Notes: generated by a model not told the origin, from the sequence alone. A stretch of DNA of 64,000 nt from Emiliania huxleyi CCMP1516 (GCF_000372725.1 NW_005200169.1:62252-126251), one strand, 5' to 3'; shown: positions 30,216 to 41,502, counted from the first letter of the stretch. A program made the numbers and translations.

Positions 30216-31319
30216 CTAGTTGCTGCACCCGCCCACGCCCATTCCATGCCCCGCCCATGCCACGCCCGTGCGCGTGCCACATGCCGTGCCCCATCCACAA
30301 ATCGGCTGCCGCACCCGCCCTTCTCTGCGGCGCTTGCCCGCCAGCCCTAGGAGCCCCTCCCGCCTGGGCGCGCCGCCCCGCATGTACATGTACATGTGCA
30401 TGCCCGCATGTACCGTCGAGTTTTGTGTCTTTGTATATAACAGAGTTGAGAGGGCCGCAGGGGCGGAGCTCGCCTTGCCGACCGCCTCCTCCCGGCCAAC
30501 ATACCCGCCGAGTGCCGCGTACGTGGCGCCGGCGTCGCCGCTGGCCATCCCGGCTGCCGCCGGGCTCTCGTCGCCAGCCCTCGTGCTGCGCCGCTCCCTT
30601 GGCTGTGTCGGAGCGGGCTCGCAGGTCAGCAGCGCGTCCCCAGCCTCGTCGCCGTCCCCCTCGACGTCGCTCCCCTTGTCGCTGGTGGCGACCGCGCTGC
30701 CGCTGTCGGTCGCGCTGGCCGGCAGCGCGTCCGCAGCCTCGTCGCTGCCCTCGCCGTCGCTGTCCTCGCCGCTGGTGGGGGCCGCGCCGCCGGCGCCGAG
30801 CGTCACCCGCCTCCACGACACTTCCTCTAAGTTGAGCCGGAAATCCTGGTCGGGGTAGCCGTCGTACTCGACCGCGTGCACGAGCCGGCCGTCCGAACCC
30901 TCCCCCCGCCCCGTGATGAGGCCCGGCCACCACCTCTGCTCGCCCAGGATCTCCACGTGCGTGCCAGTCTCGACGACAGCGTGCCCGGCGATCCTCGCCG
31001 CCGCGTCCACGCGCAGCCGTTTCCGCCGCGCCGTCTTAGACTCCGCGGCCTGCGGCAGGACGTAGTTCGGGCCGTACTCCGCGACGTTCGCGAGGACCTC
31101 GGCCGCGCTCACCGTCTCGACCGCGGCCTCGACCGGTGGAGGGGGGGGCTCGACCCGTCGTTCGACCCGTCGTTCCGTGACCTCCCGCGCCAGCCGCTCG
31201 CCAGCGAGGGGCTCCTGATGCGCCGCCCGTCGGTCGACGCCCTCGCCCCTGCGCTCAGCCAACGACGCCGTCGCTGTCCTCGCTGACGTGACCGTGATTC
31301 GAGGCCGCCCGTCCACCAT
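30216..31319 (-). CDS. Unknown protein with a Tudor/SH3-like segment
   Basis: Frame open from an ATG at 31319 (and beyond) to 30216, 367 aa. Residues about 85-170 read GTHVEILGEQRWWPGLITGR then HAVEYDGYPDQDFRLNLEEV, which is the pattern of a small beta-barrel (Tudor/PWWP-like) reader. The basic KTARRKRLRVDAAARI segment precedes it and an acidic, Ser/Asp-rich region follows (tandem GSDEAADALPASATDSGSAV-type units). The last third is low complexity and may not be coding. It lies on the strand opposite to, and 130 bp from, a retroelement LTR, so it may be part of a mobile element (chromodomain-like integrase tail) rather than a host gene. Confidence 0.4.
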   Translation of the reverse strand: MVDGRPRITVTSARTATASLAERRGEGVDRRAAHQEPLAGERLAREVTERRVERRVEPPPPPVEAAVETVSAAEVLANVAEYGPNYVLPQAAESKTARRKRLRVDAAARIAGHAVVETGTHVEILGEQRWWPGLITGRGEGSDGRLVHAVEYDGYPDQDFRLNLEEVSWRRVTLGAGGAAPTSGEDSDGEGSDEAADALPASATDSGSAVATSDKGSDVEGDGDEAGDALLTCEPAPTQPRERRSTRAGDESPAAAGMASGDAGATYAALGGYVGREEAVGKASSAPAALSTLLYTKTQNSTVHAGMHMYMYMRGGAPRREGLLGLAGKRRREGRVRQPICGWGTACGTRTGVAWAGHGMGVGGCSN

Positions 31320-31454
31320 TGATGCCGTCCAACACCAAAGTCGTTCCCCCTCCAACACCAAAGTCGTTCCCCCCCCCCCCCCGTCCCCCTCGGACACGTC
31401 CCTCCCTGTCCTCTCGACTGCTTCCCTCTTTTACATAATAAATAATAATGCTTT

Positions 31455-32130
31455 TTAGCTCCGAGTAGAGGGGGCGCTCCGCCGAGCTAGGGGACGAACC
31501 CAGAGAGCGCTGAGACTAACGTTATAGAACACCCTCGGAGAGAACCGTGTTCTTTGTCGAATACTTTACGGCCCCACTCGCTTGCTTTTTTTCGCTCCAG
31601 TCCTGCGGATCTTCATAGTAGTTTTAGTAGACCGGAGGGCTACGAAGCCTTCACACTCCAAGGGGCTGTTACGGCCCTTTCCCTGCGAACGGGGGAACGC
31701 GCACCCCCCCAGGGCTAGGGCTCTCTAGCCCGTAACCCGATACCGATCATCTGACATCTGCCGGATCTGGCCCGCTGGGTGCGTTCTACTTAATAGCTCC
31801 CCGGCCCTGGATGTGAGGTTACCGACTGCACTCCAAGTGCTCCAAGTGCTTTCCTCGCTCTCCAAGTGCTCCAAGTGCACCCAAGAACCTTGAGCAAGGT
31901 TTGGTCAAGGGTGTTGCCGAAACCAAATTTGTAAAATTATTTTTGTTCGCTACGCCAGGGAGGACAAGGACCTTCGGTGGGTTCGGGAAGGGGGTCCGCG
32001 AGATCCTCTGGAAGGCGTCGAACGAGCTGCAGAACAAGCTGACGCGGGCCCAGTCAGTAGCAGTACCTCGACGAGGTGACCATGACCACCTAGAATTGGC
32101 TAGGGCTGCAGAAGCAGCGTATCGCGGTAC
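31455..32130 (+). mobile_element. Retroelement copy B: LTR plus 5' internal fragment
   Basis: 31455-31800 matches the LTR blocks of copies A and C (AGCTCCGAGTAGAGGG at the start, CCAGGGCTAGGGCTCTCTAG near the end) with an internal insertion of about 130 bp. It continues into CCGGCCCTGGATGTGAGG and the inverted AGCACTTGG motif (31828-31880). At 31960-32110 the plus strand encodes TFGGFGKGVREILWKASNEL then QNKLTRAQ, related to the 26-kb element. The remainder is missing and coding is interrupted. Confidence 0.6.
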
Positions 32131-32249
32131 CTTTGTCGCTTGCAAAATTCTTTGTTCCGCACCCCTGTCATCACCTTCGACGACTGTATTGCCGCCTCGA
32201 GGTTCACAGGCTGGGGCTTCCAGACAGTCATTTCTCATCTGTCCTCTCC

Positions 32250-33744
32250 ATGAAAGCCACCGCCTTTGCGGCCGCCATCGCCTTCCTCTGCTTCGCGACT
32301 CCGCGCCGGCTCCACGGCCCCTTCCTCTACGACGACGCGGCCGCTATTCAGCGCAACCCAGTCGTGAATGGACACGTGCCGCTGCACGCAGCGATGGCTC
32401 TCGACTTCTGGGGCGAGGAGATGTCCTCGCCTCGCTCGCACAAATCCTTTCGCCCGCTGGTGACGCTCTCCTTTCGGCTGAGCCGCGTGCTCCAGTGGGA
32501 GAGCGACGGGGACTCGACGTTCGGCTTCCACCTCTTCAACGCTGGGCTGCACGCCTTCGTGACAGGAATGGTGCCGGCCTTCGTCAATGCTGCCTTTGGC
32601 TGGCGACGCGGCGGCAGGCGTGCGGGCGCGGCCGCGGCGCTGCTGTTCGCGCTGCACCCAGTGCACGTCGAGGCGGTGCAAAACGTGGTGAGCCGCGGCG
32701 AGCTGATGATGGCGGCCTTCTACCTCGCCGGCTTCCTCGGTTACGCGCATGCAGTCGGCACGCCGCAGGAGACCGCATCGCAGGCTGCTGCTCGCTCTGC
32801 CGTTGGCCTCGCCTCCGCCCTCCTGGGCACTCTCTGCGCGACCCTCTGCAAGGAGACGGGCGTGACGCTGCCGCTGCTGTGCGCCAAACACGGGAGCTGC
32901 GGGGTGGCAAAGGAACCTTCTAAGAGCCTTCTCGGAGCCTCGCAGGTGCGCCGCCTGGGAGCTGCTCGTGGTGGCCCGCGTGAGTACGCACCGCATGGCG
33001 CGGCTCGAGTGGCCCTTCCCTCCGGCCCGCCCGCTCCTCCCCTCGGCGGCTCTCGCCTCTCCGCCCTCGCCCTGCTCCTGACTGTCAATCATTGTAAGTG
33101 GAGCGGCTCTGACAAGTGTGTAGGCGGCTCGACTCTCCGCCCTCGCGGCCGGCAACGCGAGCATCGCCGTGTGGAGGCTCCGCCTGAACGAGGGCCAGCC
33201 GCCCGCCATCAGCACAAAGCAGAACTGGCCGGGCTTCTACCCGCACCCGCTCTGGCGGCCGCTGTCAGTCGCTTGGGTGTGGCTCGAGTACGCCTCCCTC
33301 CTCCTCTTCCCCTCGGAGCTCTGCTGCGACTGGTCCGCCCCCGCCCTCCCCCCAATCACGTCCCTCGCCGACCCGCGGCTCGCCGTGCTCGCTGCCGCCG
33401 CCGCCGCCACGGCCGCCGCCCTCGCCGCCGCCACGCTGCGGCGCACGAGTCGGCGGTGCCTCCTCTCCGCCCTCACCGCGGCGCTCCCCTTCCTCCTCGC
33501 CTCCAACCTCCTCTTCCCGGTCGGCACCTGCAAGGCCGAGCGGGTGCTCTACCTCCCTTCCCTCGGAGGCTGCATGCTCGCTGCCCTCGCCCTGCTGGCC
33601 CGCCCTCTGCCCGCCACCCGCCTCTGCCGCCCCGCGCTGCTTGGGTGCGTGTGCGCCGGGCTGGCGGCGGTCTGCTGGTGGTACGCGGACGTGTGGACGG
33701 ACGGAGTCGCGCTCTGGGCCAACGCGGTTGCGGTGCAGGAGAGG

Positions 33745-33775
<31 letters not shown>

Positions 33776-34517
33776 GGCAGTAGACTAGTAGCGTGGTGCA
33801 GAGGTGGGCGAGCGGCCAGTCAGTCGTGAGCCCATGAGTGTGGCTGTGGCCAGCAGGACGCGCGGGCGGGCTCGGGTAATCTCGGGTAATCTCGGGTAAT
33901 CTGTGCCCCTGGCCAGCAGGACGCGCGGGCGGGCTCGTGGCTCGGCGGCGGAGCGACAACGTCGGCGCTCTCGGAGCTTGGGATGCAGGCGGGCCGCCAC
34001 AGAGGGCCCTCGAGCCACCGGACCTCTCCGGCCTAAGACCTCGCACCGCTTGCTTCTGCCCACCTCGCCCCTCGAGCCTTCTCCCTCCCTCACCCCCTGT
34101 CCCTCTCCTGCCCTGTAGCTGTCGTGGGCAGGACGCGGCGCCGAGGCGGTCCCTGTCCTGCACCGCGCCCTCTCCCTCGCGGAGGAGACCGCGTCCTCGC
34201 CCGACCTCATCGACGGCTCGAGGTCGCAGGACATGTCTGGGTACGTCCCTCTCGCGATCGCGCTGATGAACGAGGGGCAGGCCAAGGGCGGCGCGCTCAT
34301 CGCCGACCGCTGCGTCCGCCGGCTCGCAGGCCTGGGAGGCGCCGAGGCGGCCCGGACGCGAGCGCGGTGCCTGGCCACCGCCGCCCTCACGCGCCACAAG
34401 GCGGACCCGGAGCGCGCGCGCAAAGAGGCGCTCGAGGCGTTGCGGCTCAGCCCGCACGACGCGGCGACAGCGTCGCTCGCGCGGCAGGCGCTTGAGGCGG
34501 TGGGCGTAGCAATGTAG
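32250..34517 (+). CDS. TMTC-like multi-pass membrane protein (DUF1736 family, candidate O-mannosyltransferase)
   Basis: Homologous to the TMTC family, GT-C-type ER membrane proteins that in animals O-mannosylate cadherin-like folds. Exons 32250-32878, 32946-32979, 33124-33738 and 34119-34517. Matches: FLYDDAAAIQRNPVVNG (luminal acidic DD), SHKSFRPLVTLSFRLSRVL, GFHLFNAGLHAFVT, LLFALHPVHVEAVQNVVSRG, LCKETGVTLPLLC, the DUF1736 region (RLRLNEGQPPAIS, FPSELCCDWS) and PVGTCKAERVLYLPSLGGCM. Exon 4 is helical and TPR-like (LSWAGRGAEAVPVLHRALSL, KADPERARKEALEALRLSP). At about 557 aa it is shorter than animal TMTCs because only one or two TPR-like units remain. The exon 3 donor is weak (GA or other) and lies just before a CAG microsatellite. 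Confidence 0.85.
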
Positions 34518-35189
<672 letters not shown>

Positions 35190-35745
35190 GAGGCGGCGGA
35201 TGCGGGCGCGGGGCTCGCCGACCAGGGAGATCCGGCCCGGCCTCCCGGGGAGGGGTGGCGACGAGACACGATGCCGCCGCCCTCGCCCGGGGAGACCCCG
35301 GCCGGGCCGTCGATGCCCTCGGAGTCGGTGGAGCCGGAAGAAGCTGGCGAGGACGAAGGGCGGCAGCGGAGGAAGCGGCACCAACAACGAGGGAAACGGC
35401 CACACCAGCCGTCGCATGACGCTCGGGAGACGAGCAAGAGAGCGAATCAAGGAGGATCGGGACCCTGGGAAGACGGGGGGTGAGCCCTCAGGCGGGGGGG
35501 TCTACTCAAGTGGCCTGTGCGAGTGAGTGCGGAGTGGTGGTGTGGGGCGTGCAGTGTGGTGTTCATTAGCTCCGAGTAGAGGGGGCGTCCTGCAGTTAAG
35601 GGGAAACCCGGTACGCGGGGCCAACCCTCGGAGACCCGTGTTTACTTTTACGGCCCTTGCCCTGCGAACGCGCACCCCCAGGGCTAGGGCTCTCTTGCCC
35701 GCAACCCGATCCCGATCACCCGGCGTCTGCGACTTTTTGCCTCGC
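35190..35745 (+). mobile_element. Retroelement copy C: 3' internal fragment plus LTR
   Basis: 35190-35480 aligns by eye with 1690-1400 (minus) of copy A, including the coding-like CCCTCGCCCGGGG(A/C)GACCCC block. 35560-35740 is nearly identical to the copy A LTR. Orientation is opposite to copy A. The 5' part is absent. Confidence 0.6.
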
Positions 35746-35879
35746 AGATCACCCAACACGGTGAAATGTCATTTCCAGATTACCCAACACGGCGAAATGT
35801 CGTTTCCAGGTTACCCGGCTCCCGAAATTTCTTTTTCCAGATCACCCGGTAATGGGATGCGCCGGGTAATCTGAAAGAG

Positions 35880-37325
35880 TTGTACAGCGCCGCGGCGGTG
35901 GCGGAGGCGGCGGTGCGCAGCGGGTTGACTGGCATCACCCCTCAGAACCTGGCCAACACGGTGTAAGCGTATGCGACGGCAGGCGTGGCTGCAGACTCGC
36001 TGTACGCGGCGGTGGCGGAGGCGGCGGTGCGCGGCGGGCTGGATTGCTTCAAGCCGCAGGAGCTGGCCAACACGGTGTGGGCGTATGCGACGGCGGGCGT
36101 GGCTGCGGACGCGCTGTACGCGGCGGTGGCGGAGGCGGCGGTGCGGAGCGGGTTGGCTGGCTTCAACCCTCAGGACCTGGCCAACACGGTGTGGGCATAC
36201 GCGACGGCCGGCGTGGCTGCGGACGCGCTGTACGCGGCGGTGGCGGAGGCGGCGGTGCGCGGCGGGCTGGATCGCTTCAACCCTCAGGACCTGGCCAACA
36301 CGGTGTGGGCGTATGCGACGGCAGGCGTGGCTGCGGACGCGCTGTACGCGGCGGTGGCGGAGGCGGCGGTGCGGAGCGGGTTGACTGGCTTCACGCCTCA
36401 AGCCCTGGCCAACACGGTGTGGGCGTACGCGACGGCGGGCGTGGCTGCGGACGCGCTGTACGCGGCAGTGGCGGAGGCAGCGGTGCGTGGCGGGCTGGAT
36501 CGCTTCAACCCTCAGAACCTGGCCAACACGGTGTGGGCGTATGCGACGGCGGGCGTGGCTGCGGACGCGCTGTACGCGGCGGTGGCGGAGGCGGCGGTGC
36601 GGAGCGGGTTGGCTGGCTTCAACCCTCAGGACCTGGCCAACACGGTGTGGGCGTACGCGACGGCGGGCGTGGCTGCGGACGCGCTGTACGCGGCGGTGGC
36701 GGAGGCGGCGGTGCGCAGCGGGTTGACTGGCTTCACGCCTCAGGAGCTAGCCAACACGGTGTGGGCGTATGCGACGGCAGACCATTATCACCAGGCGCTG
36801 CTTGCAGACTGCTCGCGCGTGATCTGTGACTCGCTCGCGCGGGATCCGTCGAGCTGGAGCGAGGGCCGCCGTCAGATGCACCAGTGGCAGCTCTGGCTCT
36901 CCCTGGAGCGAGGAGCAGACGGGCAGCAGCATCTCCTCCCCGCCCCCCAGCGCCAGCTTTGCCGCGACGCCATGCAAGACACGCAAGTGACGATCTCTGA
37001 GTTCCAGCGCTCTGTCGCGGTTGCCCTCGCCGCCGTCCAGCACGGCTTCGAGGAGGAGCATCTCGAGCCGCGCACCGGCTACTCGATCGACCTGGCGCTG
37101 CCCTCGTCACGCGTCGCGGTCGAGGTGGACGGCCCCTCTCACTTCCTGCTGCCCGACGGCCGGGGCGTGCGCAAACCCAACGGGTCCACGCTGCTCAAGC
37201 GGCGCCTCCTCGCGGCGGCTGGCTGGAGGGTGATCAGCGTTCCATTCTACGAGTGGGACGGCTTCGCGACGGCCAAGGAGCGGCAAACCTACCTGCAGGG
37301 GGCGGTCGCCCCGCTGTTGGGCTAG
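35880..37325 (+). pseudogene. OPR-like repeat protein with RAP domain, 5' end broken
   Basis: Seven 38-residue units (LANTVWAYATAGVAADALYA, then AVAEAAVRGGLDRFNPQD) of the octatricopeptide/FAST-like class are followed by a C-terminal RAP domain (TGYSIDLALPSSRVAVEVDG, HFLLPDGRGVRKPNG, LLKRRLLAAAGWRVISVPFY). Such proteins act in organellar RNA processing or translation. The first unit (from 35880) has TAA at 35964 where all other units have TGG, and no in-frame ATG follows until deep in the repeat array. Upstream lies retroelement copy C and short tandem repeats, so the 5' end was probably lost. Units are almost identical in DNA. A rescue by splicing cannot be excluded. Confidence 0.7.
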
Positions 37326-37449
37326 TACTGTGCTGCACACTGACTGTTATCATTGTCGCTAGCGGGCGTCCCGCAAAAAATAAGAAAAACGCGCGTCGAG
37401 AGATCACCGAGGACGGCCGATCTATCAAGTGCGTCTAGTACGTGTGTAT

Positions 37450-38316
37450 ATGTCCGACTCGCATCCAGCCAGAGGCGCGATCGCCGCAGCCGTTCTCCTG
37501 TACCTTCTGCACGCCCTCTGCTTCTCCGGCAAGTTGTGGCAATGGAACGAGCAAGCCTGGGCTGGGAACGAGCGCCTCCGCTTTGCGTTGATTTCGAGTC
37601 TGTTCCTGGAGGTTACGTACTGGTTGGCGCAGCTACTCAACTGGCTCATTATGCGGGATGCTTCCCTGTACCAGCGCTGGGCCATAGCAGAGCGAGGTGA
37701 CCGTGTCCCCCCCGCTCCCGAGCTCCTCCGAAAGTGCCTCACGGACCTTTCGGTGAGCCACTGCGTGAGGCCTGTGCTCCTATACGCTGCTTACTCCATC
37801 TACCTTGCACGCGGAGCGCCAAGTAGCGCGGCTCTTATACCAACGGCCACCGAGCTCGTCGCTCATTTGGCCTTTGCGATCGCTGTCGATGACACCATGT
37901 TTTATTGGGCGCATCGGGCGCTGCACCATCCTTGCGTCTATAAGCACATCCACAAGCAGCACCACGAATTCAAGCAGCCGGTCGGTCTCGCAACCGAGTA
38001 CGCACACCCGCTCGAGGAAGCGTGCAACACGCTCGCCACCGCGCTCGGCCCGCTCCTCTTGGGCTCGCACGTGGCTGTCTCGGTCGGCTACATGGGCCTC
38101 AAACTCTGGCAGTCGATTGACGCCCACTCGGGGATGCTACTCCCGGTACCACTCTCACCGTGGAACCTCTTGCCGGGGATGGACTGCGCGGCCGCTCATG
38201 ATTTCCATCACTCGCACAACGTGGGAAATTTTGGCGGCTTCTTCACGTTCTGGGACCGCGTCTGCGGCACGGACGCTGCATACCGTCGGTTCCTCGAGAA
38301 GAAGAAGCAGAGGTGA
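37450..38316 (+). CDS. Fatty acid hydroxylase/sterol desaturase superfamily membrane enzyme
   Basis: Di-iron, ER-type integral membrane oxygenase. The ORF of 288 aa starts at ATG 37450 and has no introns. The three histidine boxes are all present: HRALHH, HKQHHEF and HDFHHSH, with the spacing of the ERG3/ERG25-like superfamily. Four hydrophobic segments (AIAAAVLLYLLHALCF, LRFALISSLFLEVTYWL, ELVAHLAFAIAVDDTMFYW, ACNTLATALGPLLLG) surround them, and NFGGFFTFWDRVCGT is the conserved C-terminal motif. A C4-methylsterol oxidase-like or fatty-acid-hydroxylase role fits, but the substrate cannot be fixed. The terminal EKKKQR is a plausible KKxx-like ER retrieval signal, though not exact. Confidence 0.88.
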   Translation: MSDSHPARGAIAAAVLLYLLHALCFSGKLWQWNEQAWAGNERLRFALISSLFLEVTYWLAQLLNWLIMRDASLYQRWAIAERGDRVPPAPELLRKCLTDLSVSHCVRPVLLYAAYSIYLARGAPSSAALIPTATELVAHLAFAIAVDDTMFYWAHRALHHPCVYKHIHKQHHEFKQPVGLATEYAHPLEEACNTLATALGPLLLGSHVAVSVGYMGLKLWQSIDAHSGMLLPVPLSPWNLLPGMDCAAAHDFHHSHNVGNFGGFFTFWDRVCGTDAAYRRFLEKKKQR

Positions 38317-39622
38317 TGCGAGCGAGTCATCAAAACGAGCCAGCCTCTAGTCATGTTGCTGAGGAGGGCAAGGAGGATGAGGAGGGCGATATCGGCGGCC
38401 TCAGTTCGGTGGAGCGTTACGACCCGGCGTTGGTTGCGTGGGAGGCAGTGGCGCCGATGGGGACGGCGCGAATGGCCATGCCATTGCCGTGCTGGGTGTC
38501 GATTGACAGAACCTGCTCCACACACGCAGGTGGGAAAAGAGCCTGAGCGAGGGTATCCCCTGGGTCTGAGCAAAGAGATGCATCTCTGTCGAGTTCGAGA
38601 AGCAGAAGGGTGTCGTGCGTGTGAGTGTCTCGAGGCGTGTGTTAGGCTGTGCAGTAGCCGAGACAGACTTATAGATCGATGAGATGCGTCGCCCTGGTGG
38701 TCTCAGACTCACCACGCCAGTCTCTGTTACAGCCTGTGAGCATCTCTTCGCGGGGTTGGGGGTATCGGGTATGTCTCCCTCTGCGGACTGCGCGGACCCT
38801 CTCTCTCTTGACGCGGGCGATGGCCAACTTGGGGCCGTCTCGGCCACTCCGGGGCGCGCGAGCTCGTTTTTGCGGGCCACACAGGCCTCTTCGAGGGGGG
38901 GAGACGCGCTCTGCGGCCGCAGGGCCTCTCTCCCCCCGCTCTAGAGCTGTTTAACATTAACTTTGGGCCTAACAGTTGCGCTAGTGTCGGCTGAAATCCT
39001 TAACGTTGTTCAAGTGTTCACCCCAGCCCACATACACTGTTACTGTTTGTGTTACTGTTGTTACTGTTGTTCAGCGGTCAGCAAGCAGAAAACGTCAAAA
39101 AACCCGGCCCCGGGCAAACCCCCCAAATGCCCGGGGTTTCCCAGGTATTTCGGGTATTACCCGCACTCTGGACGCTGGAGATCGTCGTGGGTTTCTGCTC
39201 CAGGCCTTCCAGAGCTTCCTCATTGTTGTTCAGCTGGCCTTACGTTAGCTAACTGTTGTTGGGGAGCCCCACTGTTGTTCTGTTACTGATACTGTTAACA
39301 CTAGTAACACTGTTCAGCTCCCATGTCCCAACGTTATAAACAGCTCTACCCCCCGCTGGCCAATTGCCGCTGGCACTACGGACTATACGTAGAACGACTT
39401 GTAGAACGTACGGCAAATTTACGCGAAGGAACGTAATTATAAACAGGAAACAAGACGTGCCCCCGGAAACACGCGTGACACGTGGTTATCAAAATAGCAC
39501 AAACAGAGGCACCGCACGCAAAACACACGTCCACCCCACACGAGCGTGCAAACACAAAAGAATCGAACAAAAGAAGAGTGAACAACATGCAGCCCTAGAC
39601 ACCGAAAAATGACGACATGCAC
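38317..39622. other. Intergenic, no gene seen
   Basis: 1.3 kb without a convincing ORF on either strand. TTACTGTT is repeated several times near 39037-39070. The stretch 39250-39600 is AT-richer than the surroundings. Confidence 0.4.
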
Positions 39623-39757
39623 ATGCGGTGGTGGGGCGCCGGCGGCTGCGCGCCCAACTTCTACATGGGTGCGCTCGGGCACGCCGCCAACTCCGTCCAG
39701 CTAAACCTCGGCCATCAAGCGATGCAACGGCGGAGGATGTACACCGGCTGGCCGTAG
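39623..39757 (+). CDS. Short protein-like ORF (44 aa)
   Basis: ATG at 39623 opens MRWWGAGGCAPNFYMGALGH then AANSVQLNLGHQAM, a composition unlike the low-complexity frames nearby. It overlaps the last exon of the gene on the minus strand. No family is recognised. It could be a terminal exon of an unseen gene or chance. Confidence 0.2.
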   Translation: MRWWGAGGCAPNFYMGALGHAANSVQLNLGHQAMQRRRMYTGWP

Positions 39758-41502
39758 AAGCGCGAGAAGGGCGCGCTGAGCCGCCAAACGCCCATCTCGT
39801 CCCGGAAACGGCGCCGCACCGTGCCTACAAGCCGGTTCCGAGCTCTAGCCGAGATGCAGCCGAGAGGCAGCCGAGAGGCGCCGTGCTGCCTACAGAGCCG
39901 GGTCCGAGCAGGCGTCGCGGGAGTGGACCCCTTAGCGAACCAGCGGCGGCATGCTGAAGTGCCCGCGAGCGGAGAGAGCTGGATGTACTGCGCCCACTCG
40001 CCTGCAGCAACGCTCGAGACAAGACTCACTGGCGGTCTGCGGGGAGATCTGTGGGCCGGACTCTCTCCCACGCGCCGTCCGTCCAGACGCGGAAGGGGCG
40101 CAGCAGCTGCTCGAGCCGGGGAAGCTCCCCGCCCGCCGTGAGCGGCGTTACCTACGGCAAAGTTCCGAGAAGGTTCGCGGAACGCGAAAGGCACCTCTCG
40201 GGGCCTTGAGACTACCCGAGATTGCCTCTCTGCCGCACACGATCTCGGGCAATCTCGGGTCGGTCGCGGGCAATCTCGGGTCATCTCACCCATGCGGGCT
40301 CGTACTCTCGCTGCAGCCGGCGCGCGGCCAGCTTGGCACGGAAGCGCAGTTTGGCCGCCCGCTCGCGCAGCTCGACGGCCTGCGCTCGCACCTCGGCCGC
40401 CGCCGCGGGCTCGAGCCGCTCGGCAGTCGCCTGTGCGAGACAGCAGGGAGATCTCTCCGAGGTGTAGCCGACGTCTCGCTGAGATGCAGCCGAGATGCAG
40501 CTGGTGCGCCTTGGCGCGAGCCCCCAGCTCGCTCGCCATCCCAAACGCGCGGCGCAACTCGTCCGACATCGGCTCGCGCGCCTGCGGGCAAGGGCGCAGA
40601 CCAGTGGCGCAGACACGGCTCGTGCAAGGGATCGCGCGCCGCGGCCTCCTCCTCCTGCCTCCCCCCCCCTCCAGCTCGCCTGCTTTGTGCTGCCGCGGGC
40701 GGCGAGGAGGCGGGAGAGAAGCTGCCCGAGAGACTTGCGCGGCGGCCGTGCGCCCTCTGCGCGCTCGCGCTGCGCCTTCTCTCGCTGCTCGAGGGAGGCG
40801 TACGGGGTGGTGTCCCAGGGAAGCAGTCCGGCCAAGTCCGCCAGCCACAGCAGGAGCGACGCCTGCAGATCCGCACCGTGACTGCTGCGGGGTGGCGAGA
40901 GGAGCGGCGAGGCGGAGAGGGGGGAGGGGCGGGAGGAGGGGCGGGGAGGGCGCGGCGGGATCCGAGGAGCGGCGAGTAGCCTGCAGAGCCGTGCCGGCGG
41001 CGCTGCGCAGCGCCGCACGAGACTCGTCCATCGGAAGGACTGCGAAGGGGTAGGAGCCGTCTGGACGAGTCGTCTCGAGCAGCAGCGTGGGGAAGTCGTC
41101 ATCGAGCATGGGCGTGGCGTACCGCCGACCGCTCGTCGAGACTGCGATGACCACGTCGTGCTGAGGCGCAATCTGCACCGAAGCCACCCCTCCGCCACGC
41201 GCGGCATCGACGAGCTCCTGGTGCGACCAAGTACCGGCCACGGGGGGCGGCACGAGGCCAAAGAGCGACGAGTGCGCCCACGGATCGTAGGGCAGGCTGC
41301 CCGCGTACTGCTCGTCCGCACCGATCCTTGCATCCGCCACCCAAGGCTTCGAATTGGACTGAGGCTCAGAGGGGGCGCTGGCAGCTTTGACTCCCGCTGC
41401 GACCGATCCAGCCGCAGCAAGCACGCCGCGGCGGGTCGGCGGCTTGGGCGCGAGCGCTGCGCTGCTGGCTGCAGAGTTGAGGGCGAGAAGGGTGACAAGC
41501 AT
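39715..41502 (-). CDS. Unknown protein with plastid-type bipartite leader
   Basis: Seven exons keep frame: 41502-40981, 40862-40680, 40581-40510, 40430-40290, 40151-40076, 40001-39963 and 39824-39715. Five of six introns are GC-AG. The N-terminus MLVTLLALNSAASSAALAPK has a signal-peptide core and an A-x-A/L-A-P site, followed by TRRGVLAAAGSVAAG, a twin-arginine-like thylakoid-transfer segment. This suggests a thylakoid-lumen destination in a complex plastid. The first domain (GTWSHQELVDAARGGGVASV, then VVIAVSTSGRRYATPM) resembles the N-terminal periplasmic/lumenal part of FtsH. The rest is helical and charged, and the C-terminus (RFRDEMGVWRLSAPFSRFYG) is compact. No family assigned. Confidence 0.68.
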   Translation of the reverse strand: MLVTLLALNSAASSAALAPKPPTRRGVLAAAGSVAAGVKAASAPSEPQSNSKPWVADARIGADEQYAGSLPYDPWAHSSLFGLVPPPVAGTWSHQELVDAARGGGVASVQIAPQHDVVIAVSTSGRRYATPMLDDDFPTLLLETTRPDGSYPFAVLPMDESRAALRSAAGTALQATRRSSDPAAPSPPLLPPLPPLRLAAPLATPQQSRCGSAGVAPAVAGGLGRTASLGHHPVRLPRAAREGAARARRGRTAAAQVSRAASLPPPRRPRQHKAGELEGGGGRRRRPRRAIPCTSRVCATGLRPCPQAREPMSDELRRAFGMASELGARAKAHQLHLGCISARRRLHLGEISLLSRTGDCRAARARGGGRGASAGRRAARAGGQTALPCQAGRAPAAARVRARMGEMTRDCPRPTRDCPRSCAAERQSRVVSRPREVPFAFREPSRNFAVGNAAHGGRGASPARAAAAPLPRLDGRRVGESPAHRSPRRPPVSLVSSVAAGEWAQYIQLSPLAGTSACRRWFAKGSTPATPARTRLCRQHGASRLPLGCISARARNRLVGTVRRRFRDEMGVWRLSAPFSRFYGQPVYILRRCIA

